This document shows, one piece after another, positions 50,930 to 61,152 of a stretch of DNA of 64,000 nt (position 1 is the stretch's first letter; the number at the start of each line of letters is the position of its first letter). The position numbers were made by a program, and so were the translations under genes. The stretch covers positions 868,001 through 932,000 of the forward strand of contig OW203738.1 in the NCBI GenBank assembly GCA_934045075.1, written 5' to 3'. Under the pieces are notes generated by a model that saw only the letters and a program-made list of their open reading frames with translations, made no database searches and had not been told where the DNA came from. The DNA comes from Yponomeuta sedellus (lineage: Eukaryota; Arthropoda; Insecta; Lepidoptera; Yponomeutidae).

Positions 50930-51883
50930 CACCATTTTTATTTTTAATGCACTAACCCGTGCTAAGGAACAAATTTAAAAACCTATTTAGAGGCTAAAAA
51001 TTTCACCCATGCCGGGATTCGAACCCGCAACCTCTGGCTATCCGTACCAGCGCTCTACCAATTGAGCCAATGGGCGACTCACGACATCAGTGAAATTTCG
51101 AACCTCTTTACAATATTCTCTGTATTACGTACAGGCAGCGACATCTGACTTAAGCAAATTGCATTACTTACAGCCCCGACTACCTACTTTGCAGTTAGGT
51201 TTAACATCGGAACGATATCACTGCACCCACATGATTACACCATTTTTATTTTTAATGCACTAACCCGTGCTAAGGAACAAATTTAAAAACCTATTTAGAG
51301 GCTAAAAATTTCACCCATGCCGGGATTCGAACCCGCAACCTCTGGCTATCCGTACCAGCGCTCTACCAATTGAGCCAATGGGCGACTCACGACATCAGTG
51401 AAATTTCGTACGTAATCTGTACGTAATACAGAGAATATTGTAAAGAGGTTCGAAATTTCACTGATGTCGTGAGTCGCCCATTGGCTCAATTGGTAGAGCG
51501 CTGGTACGGATAGCCAGAGGTTGCGGGTTCGAATCCCGGCATGGGTGAAATTTTTAGCCTCTAAATAGGTTTTTAAATTTGTTCCTTAGCACGGGTTAGT
51601 GCATTAAAAATAAAAATGGTGTAATCATGTGGGTGCAGTGATATCGTTCCGATGTTAAACCTAACTGCAAAGTAGGTAGTCGGGGCTGTAAGTAATGCAA
51701 TTTGCTTAAGTCAGATGTCGCTGCCTGTACGTAATACAGAGAATATTGTAAAGAGGTTCGAAATTTCACTGATGTCGTGAGTCGCCCATTGGCTCAATTG
51801 GTAGAGCGCTGGTACGGATAGCCAGAGGTTGCGGGTTCGAATCCCGGCATGGGTGAAATTTTTAGCCTCTAAATAGGTTTTTA
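50930..51883 (-). mobile_element. hpSINE copy 16: 954-bp palindromic tetramer
   Basis: Two hpSINE units in one direction (50930-51412) face two in the other (51415-51883), making arms of about 470 bp around 51413. A single 12-bp target duplication AATAATGCCTTA (50918-50929 and 51884-51895) flanks the whole, so the tetramer inserted as one unit. Each tRNA-like block has CATTGGCTCAATTGGTAGAG and GCGGGTTCGAATCCCGG. Confidence 0.93.
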
Positions 51884-52180
51884 AATAATGCCTTAGCATT
51901 TAAAGTTATTAATGGCAATCAGGGAATCTTATGCGTATAGGTGGTATCTAATGTATTAGATTTAAGAGGACTTGAGAAAAGATGGTTAGAGTGGAGTTTT
52001 TTTTCCCGCTGACTTTTTCTCCACTACACTACGGCCCGAAGGCAGGGGCTTTCTTTTTCATGTTACATTGTACTTTGACATTCAGCAAACAGAATGTAAA
52101 TTCTTTACGTTGAAATAAATTGAATTGAATTGAATTAATGTTTAGTTGTAAGTTCTTTAATTCTTCACGTTTCCGCAGCG

Positions 52181-52393
52181 TTGCAGGTGCCGTGGTCAGC
52201 GGTAGAATACGTAATGGCGAGAATACTTTGTAGTTGGGATGATCTCGACGAATTCTTGCCAGAGTCAGAGGTGGAAAATGGGACACCCATATTGTGGAAT
52301 CTATATAAAAAAACGCTTTGGAAAAATAACAACATTTCCAATGAAATAAAATCTCTCTATGTGCGTCGAAATTGGCGACAATTGAGTTTATAA
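52181..52393 (+). other. Unrecognised open frame of 70 codons
   Basis: The frame has a natural-looking amino-acid composition (SWDDLDEFLPESEVENGTPI; LWKNNNISNEIKSLYVRRNW) and no low-complexity bias. I cannot assign it. It could be a fragment of a transposon protein or an isolated exon; no splice sites are convincing. Confidence 0.2.
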
Positions 52394-52655
52394 AGTGTCA
52401 GGAGTCGATCAGACCGGCTGCGCTCGAACTTCCCACTTTATACGCAGTTTTATTAAAAAAGTTCAACCAATGAACGTTGCTAGTGAAGTGGGAAATTGGG
52501 GACTCGCATAATCCGCCTCGGGAGGAATGACGGAAATTATTTGAGTGAGTTCGATGCAAATTGAATAATTATGTTTGCTGTTACTGAAGACTAGGATTTG
52601 GCATCGTATCGGCGGAATAATTGCCTGGCATGTATTAAGTCGCTTAGATTCGATA

Positions 52656-52815
52656 TCAACCCTTGTTTGTCCCCACTGCTGCGGCACGGGTCTCTTCTTG
52701 CATCGCAGGAAGGTTAGGCCATACTCCACCTCGGGGGCTAAGTCCGACAGCCGGCAACCACGGCTTAACGTGTCTTGCGAAGCACGGAAGCGCTCGGAAA
52801 AATGCTACTAGACAT
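52656..52815 (-). mobile_element. 5S-SINE, internally deleted
   Basis: ATATCAACCCTTGTTTGTCC to GGGGGCTAAGTCCG joins directly to CAGCCGGCAACCACGGCTTA, so about 110 bp are missing from the middle. Confidence 0.78.
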
Positions 52816-53099
52816 ACATCATCATAGGCCTTTGCGTCCATCACGGATGATTCAAACAGTGCCTAAGGACACAGGACTTCACACTTTTTTGAGTGACTGA
52901 AAAGTCCAATTCGAGAGCGGCAGCCCCTGCCGCATGTAGGACATATGAAGAGAAGGTCCGGAACCGGGTCATTTCAGATTTGGTGCCTCCTGGTTCTCTT
53001 GTCCGCCAGTGCCGAGCACCATACTTCGTCGCAGGTCTTGCGGCCCTCCCGAACCTTTGCTCTCCAGGCTTCTCTGTCCACAACGAGTTCCTCCCAGCT

Positions 53100-53338
53100 G
53101 TCGTACATACATACATACATACATACATACATACATACATACATACATACATACATACATACATACATACATACATACATACATACATACATACATACAT
53201 ACATACATACATACATACATACATACATACATACATACATACATACATACATACATACATACATACATACATACATACATACATACATACATACATACAT
53301 ACATACATACATACATACATACATACATACATACATAC
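53100..53338. repeat. ATAC microsatellite, about 59 units
   Basis: Uninterrupted ACAT/ATAC repeats over 235 bp. All six frames stay open across it (Thr-Tyr-Ile-His or Met-Tyr-Val-Cys repeats), which produces six spurious long frames between 52841 and 53419. Confidence 0.98.
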
Positions 53339-53469
53339 GAACTAAACACGTTACCCACCTTTTGGGCTTCCCCGCAGTCGTGTAAAAAAGACACGATTTT
53401 GCACAGAATGAACAATTAATTGGAACTCATATAGACCATAAAACGGATAATACAATACCTTGCGCTCGC

Positions 53470-53592
53470 CCAAAGCGGTCGTGGCCTAGTCGAACAGAGT
53501 GATTGGAATCTACTGGAATCAACCCGTTAGTAACGGGACGGTCATCCATCCAGCACCTAACCGCGCCTGTTGTTTTTGGAGTGATTGATTCC
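53470..53592 (+). mobile_element. 5S-SINE head fragments, rearranged
   Basis: AAAGCGGTCGTGGCCTAGTC opens in one direction; ACCGCGCCTGTTGTTTTTGG (reverse) follows. Two broken halves are in opposite orientation. Confidence 0.6.
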
Positions 53593-53599
53593 AATTCTT

Positions 53600-54590
53600 T
53601 TATTTTTTTAAATATTTTTTTTTAATCTCTGTGTCAATTATATTTTTCGGAATTCTTCTGAATTAAAATAACCAGGGTACTATACGCTGCAGGACTTTCA
53701 ATGTCATTAATATCGTTGGGCTAGTCGTACCGTCAATATATGTGTTGGATTAAAAATGAAATTTTATTAAGGTCAGAGTAGTCCTTTGCATTCGACCACT
53801 TGGTTATATTCCTTGCTTTGTATTCTGCATCAAAATCAACGTTGAAGCACAATCCCTCCTAACTCAATTGAAACATTAATAACTTCAAAATTTCTTACAG
53901 CAAAGTGTAATATAACTTTTGGTCGAACAAAAACACAATCGGCAGATAACCGCGGCATCCACGCCCGCGGCCCTTTTTGCAAATTTACCTAGTTACGGCA
54001 ACGGGAACAATCTTTCGGGAAAAACGTTCCCCGCGGTAATTAACCAATCAGGGCCTTGTAATAGACGGAGTTGCCTAATGGCGGGCATTTTGCTGGATTC
54101 CCCTAAATTTTCAGTTTACGTCGAGTTGGGAAGTGGCCGATTAAAAGTTTAAAATTGAGCTTCGCCGACAGTTTTAAATGTTATTATTTCAAAAGGCGCG
54201 GGAGTTGGTCTGCTGTTGAGTAATGCCTGTTCGGAGTAGTCGTTAATTTAATTAAATCAGACAATATCCTTTGTAGGTCCTCCTTTAAATTTGCTTTAAT
54301 TTCGTTCGAAGAACTGTTAACTTCGAAATTTACCGTTATTGAGATTTAAGACGTACGTTTTAGCAGAAATTTATTACAAAAGAAGATACAATTTTGGGGC
54401 GAAATAAAGTTATTTTGGTATGTTTGTTGGTAAAACAGTCATAATTTGATTATAGAGTTTTAGGATAACTATCGACAAAAATAAAAAAATGCAAGGTACA
54501 TTGTACAATATAGAAGTAGACAGTAATTGAAAGGTTTTGACTTATAGCGATATTATAGTTGCAACCAAATAATTTTCACTATCGTGTGAC
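53600..54590. other. No gene recognised
   Basis: About 1 kb of AT-rich sequence; no supported feature. Confidence 0.45.
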
Positions 54591-54599
54591 GTTATACCA

Positions 54600-54806
54600 T
54601 GGTTAAGATTAAGGTAAGCCCATATGGTTAAGATTAAGGTAAGATTAAGCCATATGGTTAAGATTAAGCCCATACTCCGCCTCGGGGGCCAATTCCAGAT
54701 TGATGGAGGATTGTAAGACAGTGGCGGGCCTTACTGACAGAAGTTATTAAGCCACCCATAGGGCCTCTAACATGGCCTAACGACTGCCATTACATGACAG
54801 CCGTCA
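54600..54806 (-). mobile_element. 5S-SINE body, with a small upstream duplication
   Basis: AAGCCCATACTCCGCCTCGG to ATTACATGACAGCCG matches the body. Before it CCATATGGTTAAGATTAAG occurs repeatedly (54599-54670). Confidence 0.7.
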
Positions 54807-54824
54807 TGCCTTCTTCTTCTTTCT

Positions 54825-55080
54825 TCTTTTTCAGGCATTATTAGTTCATTGCTGGACATAGCCCACCCCTAATGAGCGCCATAGCGCCCTGTCTTTAGCT
54901 TGCTGCATCCAGCACCTGCCGGCAGTTTTTCGCAGATCGCCATCCCACCTGATCGGAGGGTGTTCAACACTGCATTTGCCGAGTCACGGTCTCCACTCAA
55001 GAACAGGTATACTCCGGTTGTTGGTTCTTCGCGATATATGGCCAGCCCACTGCCACTTCAGCCCGCTAATTCACTGGTAA
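54825..55080 (-). pseudogene. LINE C-terminus, WQW/EAFVQQ family, best of three
   Basis: Minus strand: LKWQWAGHISRRTNNRSIPV then LEWRP-stop, GKCSVEHPPIRWDGDLRKTA, GRCWMQQAKDRALWRSLGVG and YVQQ-stop. This is the conserved end of an RTE-like LINE (WQWAGH, RW.DDL, W.Q.A.DR..WR.L.EAYVQQW). One in-frame stop interrupts it. Upstream domains are absent. Confidence 0.75.
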
Positions 55081-55089
55081 CTTTGTTTC

Positions 55090-55750
55090 TCTGCTATCAT
55101 GCCTATTACACACTTATACAAGCTATTTTGTTCCAAAGCGATGAATGACAAAAACCAAAACACTCTTTTCCTGTCGTATTGACGCACAGACACGTCTGGC
55201 GTATCAAAAACAAATTACAGGCAATAAGGGCTCAGCCGGGCTGGGCACACAGACGACAAGATAAGGGTCGGGCCACTAGTTTCGCGTTTACTATTCTAAG
55301 CTTCAAAATTTCCTTTTATGATACATACAAAAAATGTGACGACTAAATTTGGACCTGTTGTTTAAGTATCTAGTTTTCTTTTACAGTTTTAGTTTAGGAA
55401 CGACTATGTTAACTAATAAGACTGTTTGTGTGTGTGCGTGTGTTTGTGTGTGTGTGATTGTGCGCTAACATAATGAAGCTAAATGCAGGTCGTGGTACAT
55501 GGTTTCTGCAGCTGCAATTCTGCAGCTAGGTAAAAACAATTTCGAGAAAGGCCAAGATTAAGATGCAGCTGGGCTGGACAGTGTTTGGGAAACTACGCCG
55601 AGTCTTCTCGTCATCCATATCGCAATGATTGAAAACGATTGTGATTTGAGAAAGGATAACCACACTGGAGATTTTCACTGACTTTTTCTTCGTTACAAAA
55701 TCCAAAGACATCTTTCATTAACGATAATGCACATTGATATTCAACAGATA
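55090..55750. other. No gene recognised
   Basis: Contains a GT-rich run (55423-55460). No gene is supported. Confidence 0.4.
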
Positions 55751-55756
55751 GGATGA

Positions 55757-56150
55757 AAGCGGTGGTAGCTCAGTGGGTAGAACCATAGACTAGCAAGCTA
55801 GAGCCCCAGGTTCGATCCCGAGTGCGGGCATGTACCAATGACTTTGTTTAATTTCAAAGTTACGTACATTTGCGAATTTGTAGTCGCAATACCACACGCT
55901 AACAGTGAAGGAAAACATCGTGAGGAAACCCGCGGCTTGGTTGGCTCCGCACGTATTGACTAGTCTTTCCTGTGGGTTAGGCCGACTAAGCTGTCAGGGA
56001 TGTATAGGTGCTGGGCAAGCCTACACCAACTATAAAACCATGTCCCAGGCACTACAGCGTCGGAGTGGTCCCTTCACCCATCTAGTGTGAGTTAAGATAC
56101 CACTGGACACTGTATAAATCATCTCATTGAGTAGATGCAAAAAGGCCTAC
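55757..56150 (+). mobile_element. SINE-C, full length
   Basis: GCGGTGGTAGCTCAGTGGGT (box A) and CAGGTTCGATCCCGAGTGCG (box B) form the tRNA-like head, then CCAATGACTTTGTTT, the core GAAGGAAAACATCGTGAGG and AAACCATGTCCCAGGCACTA. Confidence 0.82.
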
Positions 56151-56154
56151 TCAT

Positions 56155-56460
56155 TGAACATTCTTCATGTAGACAAAATTTTTGATTTCCATTTCTGTGT
56201 ATTTTGTGGCCACACGTACTTATTCCTGCATAAGCTGCATCCGTGTTGAAATTGACACTCTGTAAATCTTTGGGACGCAATCGACTGCGGAAAAGCTTCC
56301 CGATGTTAAGATTGTCAAACCAACCCGGTATGAGAAATATTTTTATAGGTTAAGAATGACTTGAATAAGAATAAGATGGGGGTATTATTTCCACTGAAGA
56401 AAAACGCTGTACGTTAACTCAACTGTCTCATCATGTCTGTTTGAGGTATTCACATTCCTT
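56155..56460. other. No gene recognised
   Basis: AT-rich; no supported feature. Confidence 0.4.
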
Positions 56461-56465
56461 AATTC

Positions 56466-56572
56466 GCTCCCCAACTGAGCCAATGGGCAAGTACCGGCAT
56501 CAGCGAAATTTCGAACCTCTTTACAATATTCTCTGTATTATTTACAGGCAAGGACATCTGGAATCTCTTATC
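56466..56572 (+). mobile_element. hpSINE fragment
   Basis: CCAACTGAGCCAATGGGCAA, GGCATCAGCGAAATTTCGAA and TATTCTCTGTATTATTTACA belong to the antisense half and spacer. Both termini are missing. Confidence 0.75.
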
Positions 56573-56810
56573 CTTTCAATTAGAGAAAGCATGTGCCCTG
56601 ACATCTAGCATATGAAAACTGCTTGTAGTTTTTTTTTCTTATACTGACTTATAACGAAATAGTACAAAGCTACGTAAAGGATGTGAATAAAATTTTACAC
56701 TTCAATGTCTGACTTCAAGTGATACTGCTTTTCGGAACAGAAAGTCATTTATTGAGCTCCCAGCGACAGCACAGTGCTATACTTGATGTGACAATAAGGT
56801 GTCCCTAGTA

Positions 56811-56935
56811 GGATGTTATTGGGCATTCTGGACCAGCTTCCATTCGTTTGAGCTCACGACGCACCGCGCCGGTTGGCGCGGCTTGTCGCTCTCTCAAACT
56901 CATTACAGCTATTCCAGAATACCCAATAACATCGA
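56811..56935. mobile_element. MITE-like hairpin, about 125 bp
   Basis: GATGTTATTGGGCATTCTGG and CCAGAATACCCAATAACATC are inverted ends; CACGACGCACCGCGCCGGTT lies in the loop. Confidence 0.75.
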
Positions 56936-57264
56936 GTGATTCTAATTTATAGTTTCAATAATTTTACGAGCAACCTACACAGTTTATGATAAATTCCATC
57001 AATGAAAACGAATGACACTAGGAAGCTTGAGTGAATGCAACTCACCATCATCTTGGTGGAGATAGGTCCGCATAGTCACTGAGTTGAATTAAATAAAGGA
57101 TCCCCAAGCTCAACTGAATTGTATTTACCCACTAGCTATGTTTTGTGCAGTTTCGTAATATACTAGATAAAACAGCACACATTATTTGCGGTATCGGTTA
57201 GGTTTCCTCATTAAGACAATGACATGAAATATTCCAAGTGATACTTGTATTTACCCAGTCATAG

Positions 57265-57825
57265 TTTTGTGACCAGATTGGCTTCTCCCACTGAATGAGT
57301 TTAACACCACTGGTGTCTACTTTTCATAACAGTGACACAAAACTTTGCTTTTTCAACCCAGTTTGTTTTGTAGTCAGATTGACGTCTCCCACATGAACAA
57401 GGTACAACACCACAAATTTTGTTATCAGATTGACTTCCCGTGATGGCCCTTCATACAATAACATAAAAGTACAATTTCAACTTAATCATATTTTGTGGTC
57501 AGATTGACGGCTCCCACTGTTAGAAAGATTCAGCACCACAAATTACTTTGTGATCAGATTGACTTCATGTGATGAACCTTCTTGCGCAACAGTGACACAA
57601 AACATTTTCGTCTTAACTGTATTTTATGGTCAGATTGACGTCTCCCATTGTAAAAAAGGTGATTCCAACACAACAAAATTTTGTGATCCTTTTCATGTGA
57701 CACAAATACTGGGTGATTGGCAGAACCAGGAAATACTTGTATTTTAGGCATATTTTATGGTCGGCACAAAGAATACCTTACTTTTCCCACAAAAATGTTA
57801 GTGATCAGATTGAAGTCTCCTGTTT
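57265..57825. repeat. Degenerate tandem block with GTCAGATTGACGTCTCCCA boxes
   Basis: Boxes of the type TGGTCAGATTGACGTCTCCC occur at about 57271, 57371, 57422, 57496, 57551, 57627 and 57801. Two subtypes alternate: one with CTCCCACTG and one with ACTTCATGTGATG followed by ACAGTGACACAAAAC. The period of a pair is roughly 125 bp. Frames here are accidental. Confidence 0.7.
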
Positions 57826-57929
57826 ATCGTTCACTATGGAAAACACAAAACATTGCACAGTAGGAAAAATGTACTTCTACAGTTACTTGAATCCTTGGGT
57901 ATACTTAAGTAAAATCGTGAATTAATGAT

Positions 57930-59350
57930 AATATCACTGACACATAAAAGTATACTTTCATTAATGGAAATCTATTTCCTACTAACGTGTCACTTTAGTT
58001 AACGCGAATGCGAATATGATAGGTGGCTGGCAGGGATTGTCAACCTTTAGCTGTTGACGCAGGAGTTATAAATTTGATACGAAGTATACACGGTGTAAGA
58101 AAAAATATGTTGTCAAAAAGTACAGTTTTATTTATAAAAGTTGGTTCCTTTGAACATTCCTTAAAGGTATTCCGGTAATAAAGCATTTTCCATGTTATTA
58201 TTTTTTTAAGACTTGATGTTAAAGTATTTTAAGAAATCATGATTTTGTAAATACGACCGACAGCATTTTGTCTTTTTTTAATTGAAACTTGAAGATATTA
58301 TTCTCATCCCATTATACGTAACTGAACCTATGCAGATAGTTTTATATTTTTTCAACAGTTTTCTAACATCAGTTCTCGTTCATTTTCTATCTAAATTTAT
58401 CTGTAACATACAGTAAAATAAATACAGTAAATTTTACATAACCCATAAATAAAGAATTTAGAGGGGTCATAATATTTTAATGTATCACCTACATAAGAGA
58501 TAACCAAAGGTTGACTATACTAGCTATACTCTAGTCTAAGATCCACACGGAAAAAACTCGTTGCATCAAAATATTTAGCTGTAGGTATCATTAATACCTA
58601 ATGTTTGACTTTCACATAATATTGTGGAGTCTACCAAATGCTTTATAAAGAATACCTAGATAAGTATTATTTATCCTGAAATACATTTATATAGTAATTT
58701 CATCGATATCATACGATGTTTTCTATGGATAAGCTAGAGGAATTAATTATAATTTCCTATTTAGCTCATCATCCGATTTCTGGTAACTGGAAATAACAGT
58801 TTATTTTCTTCTGCTATAGTGAAATATTCACCCAATTCGAACATTATCTGATTAAGATCAAGAAAATCTAAAGTAAATTGCAACATGTGTATCTAGGACT
58901 ATTTACTCCTACCTAGGTATGAAACCTACGAATTTGCTACGTTAACGTTATTGGATCCGTTGCAAGCTTCTGATTGCGAAACATCTTACCTACAATAATC
59001 GATATATTGGTCACATTATGTTGCAATGGCAACCAGCCACATTAACTTGAGCTATTAAATAGTGCTGACATTATGAGAATAACATATAGGCTTGACCTTG
59101 CTACCGGTCAAGATGATTTGGTTAAGTACCTACTTTTGAAGGCAAAGCAAAAATTTTGGGTGTTCGATACTAAAAAGTAATATGTATTACTTTTATCAAC
59201 AATCACCTATATTCATACACCTATAAATAAAGGCGATTTTCGCATTTACTTCATTACAGTACTTGTAATAAAAAAACAACATACACATTTAGGATATAAA
59301 CCTATAACACCCTGATTTATCTAAAATTCTCATCACTTCCGATAACGTGA
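57930..59350. other. No gene recognised; AT-rich DNA before the polymerase locus
   Basis: I looked for a long terminal inverted repeat of a Polinton-type element and could not define one inside the window. Confidence 0.4.
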
Positions 59351-59354
59351 TAAC

Positions 59355-59372
59355 GCTGTTCAGTACAGTCTC
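59355..59372 (+). promoter_or_regulatory. Possible initiator of the spliced gene
   Basis: GTTCAGTACAGTC near 59357 contains TCAGT, the arthropod initiator core. It lies about 70 bp before the ATG at 59429. It is suggestive by position only. Confidence 0.25.
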
Positions 59373-59428
59373 CGTGTGGTGTAATTATCTACGACTTCCT
59401 CGCTACCAGTCACTCCATCGGTATCAAA

Positions 59429-59434
59429 ATGTTA
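59429..59434 (+). other. Possible tiny first coding exon (ATGTTA, donor GTAAGT)
   Basis: ATGTTA is followed by a consensus donor GTAAGT at 59435. However, the phase does not fit the long frame of the next exon when the strongest acceptor (TTTCAG at 59647) is used, because a stop appears at once. Either another acceptor or another first exon is used, or this is not the start. Confidence 0.25.
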
Positions 59435-59647
59435 GTAAGTATATTTATTTACATCCTAATTTTTTTTTTTTACGTGTTCCACTGACTAAACCGTATTAGT
59501 CCCTATATGAAAACTATGTCCCGAACTATGTCTAAAAAATATGTTCCAGTCACTACATTTATCTAGTATAGTAATTACAATACGGTGTATAAATCGTTTA
59601 GGTTAAATGTATAAGACTGGTATAAAACTATGTTATTATTATTTCAG

Positions 59648-61036
59648 GTCTGACTCCGAGTTTGAATTCTCTGGTGTACCTATTGCTGTGCAGTCGAGTA
59701 AGAAGCAAAAGACTCCAACCAGCTCCAAACGCAAAGCATCGAGCTACGTTGAGGAGACAGTTAGGTAAGAATACAATACATCTATAGTTTATTATAAATT
59801 ATTGTACACTTTACACATCGTTTCAAATGACGATTCCCTCGATGTAATCAAGCTGTTGATGAAAATCTTGGAACATTGAAAGAGATAACAACTGTTTATT
59901 TGTTTGTTTCATAACTAAAAGTTGTTTATTCGTCTTAATAATTCAAACCATAGGTTTGACCCTTAAACCTTATTTTCTATAGCCTAAAGCCGGGGCCGCT
60001 GCACCATGTTACGCGTGTTACAAAAAACGTAACACTTAAATATAATAAAAGTGGGACATGGTATAACACGTTAGGTACTTGTTATATAACGTTACGTTAC
60101 GTAACACGTAAAGTGTTAATACCACTCCCCATTTTTGTTTTAATAACGTGTTACATTTTTTGTAACACGCGTAACATGGCGCAGCGGACCCGGCTTAACA
60201 TTGATCGTTACGGTAAATGTTTACATCCAGGGAAAAGTTTACTGGAATAGAATTAGTCTCGTTATATTATTCGTTGTTACGTTGTCGCGTCATTTGACTC
60301 TAGCACACCGCTGAGTCATTGAATCGTTGATTACATTGCAGGCATGTACTCGTAAAGGTTAACATGCTGTCGACTGTTTACTTTGCATCTTACTAGTCGT
60401 GGGTTCGATACCCGCTTCGCGTAGTATTTTTGTTTTCCATGTAAGATATGCTTATTAAGAATCACTTGGGATATTTGCTTATTAAGAATGACATATATGG
60501 GATAGATCAAAAGTAGATATGTACCCTTCATATTAAACTATCATCCACTTCATACTCGTTCAATGTATGTGTATCTCCTATAGATAGCCTACCCAATCGG
60601 AATATAGGTATAAGTTTATGAAGGTACTTATGTTTTAAAATATATTGTTCACTTTTACAGGTCTGCAAGCACCTTAAAGAAAAAGACGGTGGGAGATCTT
60701 TTCGGGATTTTGCGAGACGCAGAGAAGGTCGCTAAAGCGACTCCCGAGCAGCACCAACTGGGGTCGAGTCTAGTGACGCGGGTCGCCAATGGTCACGTTC
60801 GTCGGACAGCAACGACGGAAGGAGAATTCTATATAGAATTGAAGGTCTACAACACTACCGATGCTGCAAGTACCAACGTTCAAGAGAGGTGGAAAAAAGC
60901 GTTGATGGTAATAAAATTGCAGACTGATACGGACACACCGCACTGGGACGTATTACAGAAATTTATTAAACAAGTTTATTCACTGTATGATAATAGTGAG
61001 GCGAGTTTTTTTAGTGATAAGATAAATATAAAATAA
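59648..61036 (+). CDS. Spliced gene of unknown function upstream of the polymerase
   Basis: Two exons are supported: 59648-59764 (acceptor TTATTTCAG, donor GTTAG-GTAAGA) and 60661-61036 (acceptor TTTTACAG, stop at 61034-61036). The same frame runs across the junction. The first exon is acidic at its start (DSEFEF), then basic with a likely nuclear-localisation patch (SSKKQKTPTSSKRKASS). The second continues with TLKKKT and then a compact domain of about 115 residues with no motif I know (GDLFGILRDAEKVAK, FYIELKVYNTTDAAS, ERWKKALMVIKLQTD). No signal peptide or membrane segment is evident. The total is at least 163 residues; the start is unresolved. It ends 116 bp before the polymerase start on the same strand, which suggests the two belong together. 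A host gene next to an insertion is the alternative. Confidence 0.6.
59987..60196. mobile_element. MITE with 45-bp inverted ends, inside the intron
   Basis: GCTGCACCATGTTACGCGTG and CACGCGTAACATGGCGCAGC are inverted. Total about 210 bp, with inner AACGTTACGTTACGTAACAC. It lies wholly in the intron between 59765 and 60660 and leaves the splice sites intact. Confidence 0.8.
60372..60425 (+). other. tRNA-like box B in the intron
   Basis: GTGGGTTCGATACCCGCTTC forms a T-arm-like hairpin, preceded by CTTTGCATCTTACTAGT. No full cloverleaf can be drawn. Probably a tRNA-derived repeat fragment. Confidence 0.3.
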
Positions 61037-61152
61037 AATTCCTTTAATTTATAATAAACATATTATTTTGCTACTTACCTATTTATTTTTGTGTCTAAAA
61101 CCTAAATTTTAATTATCTGTTTCCTGGTCAATCTTACTACTTTTTATTTACA

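Noticed and set aside
52841..53419. Six long open frames (120-163 codons) on both strands
   Set aside because: They are Tyr-Ile-His-Thr or Met-Tyr-Val-Cys repeats translated from the ATAC microsatellite; no protein is implied.
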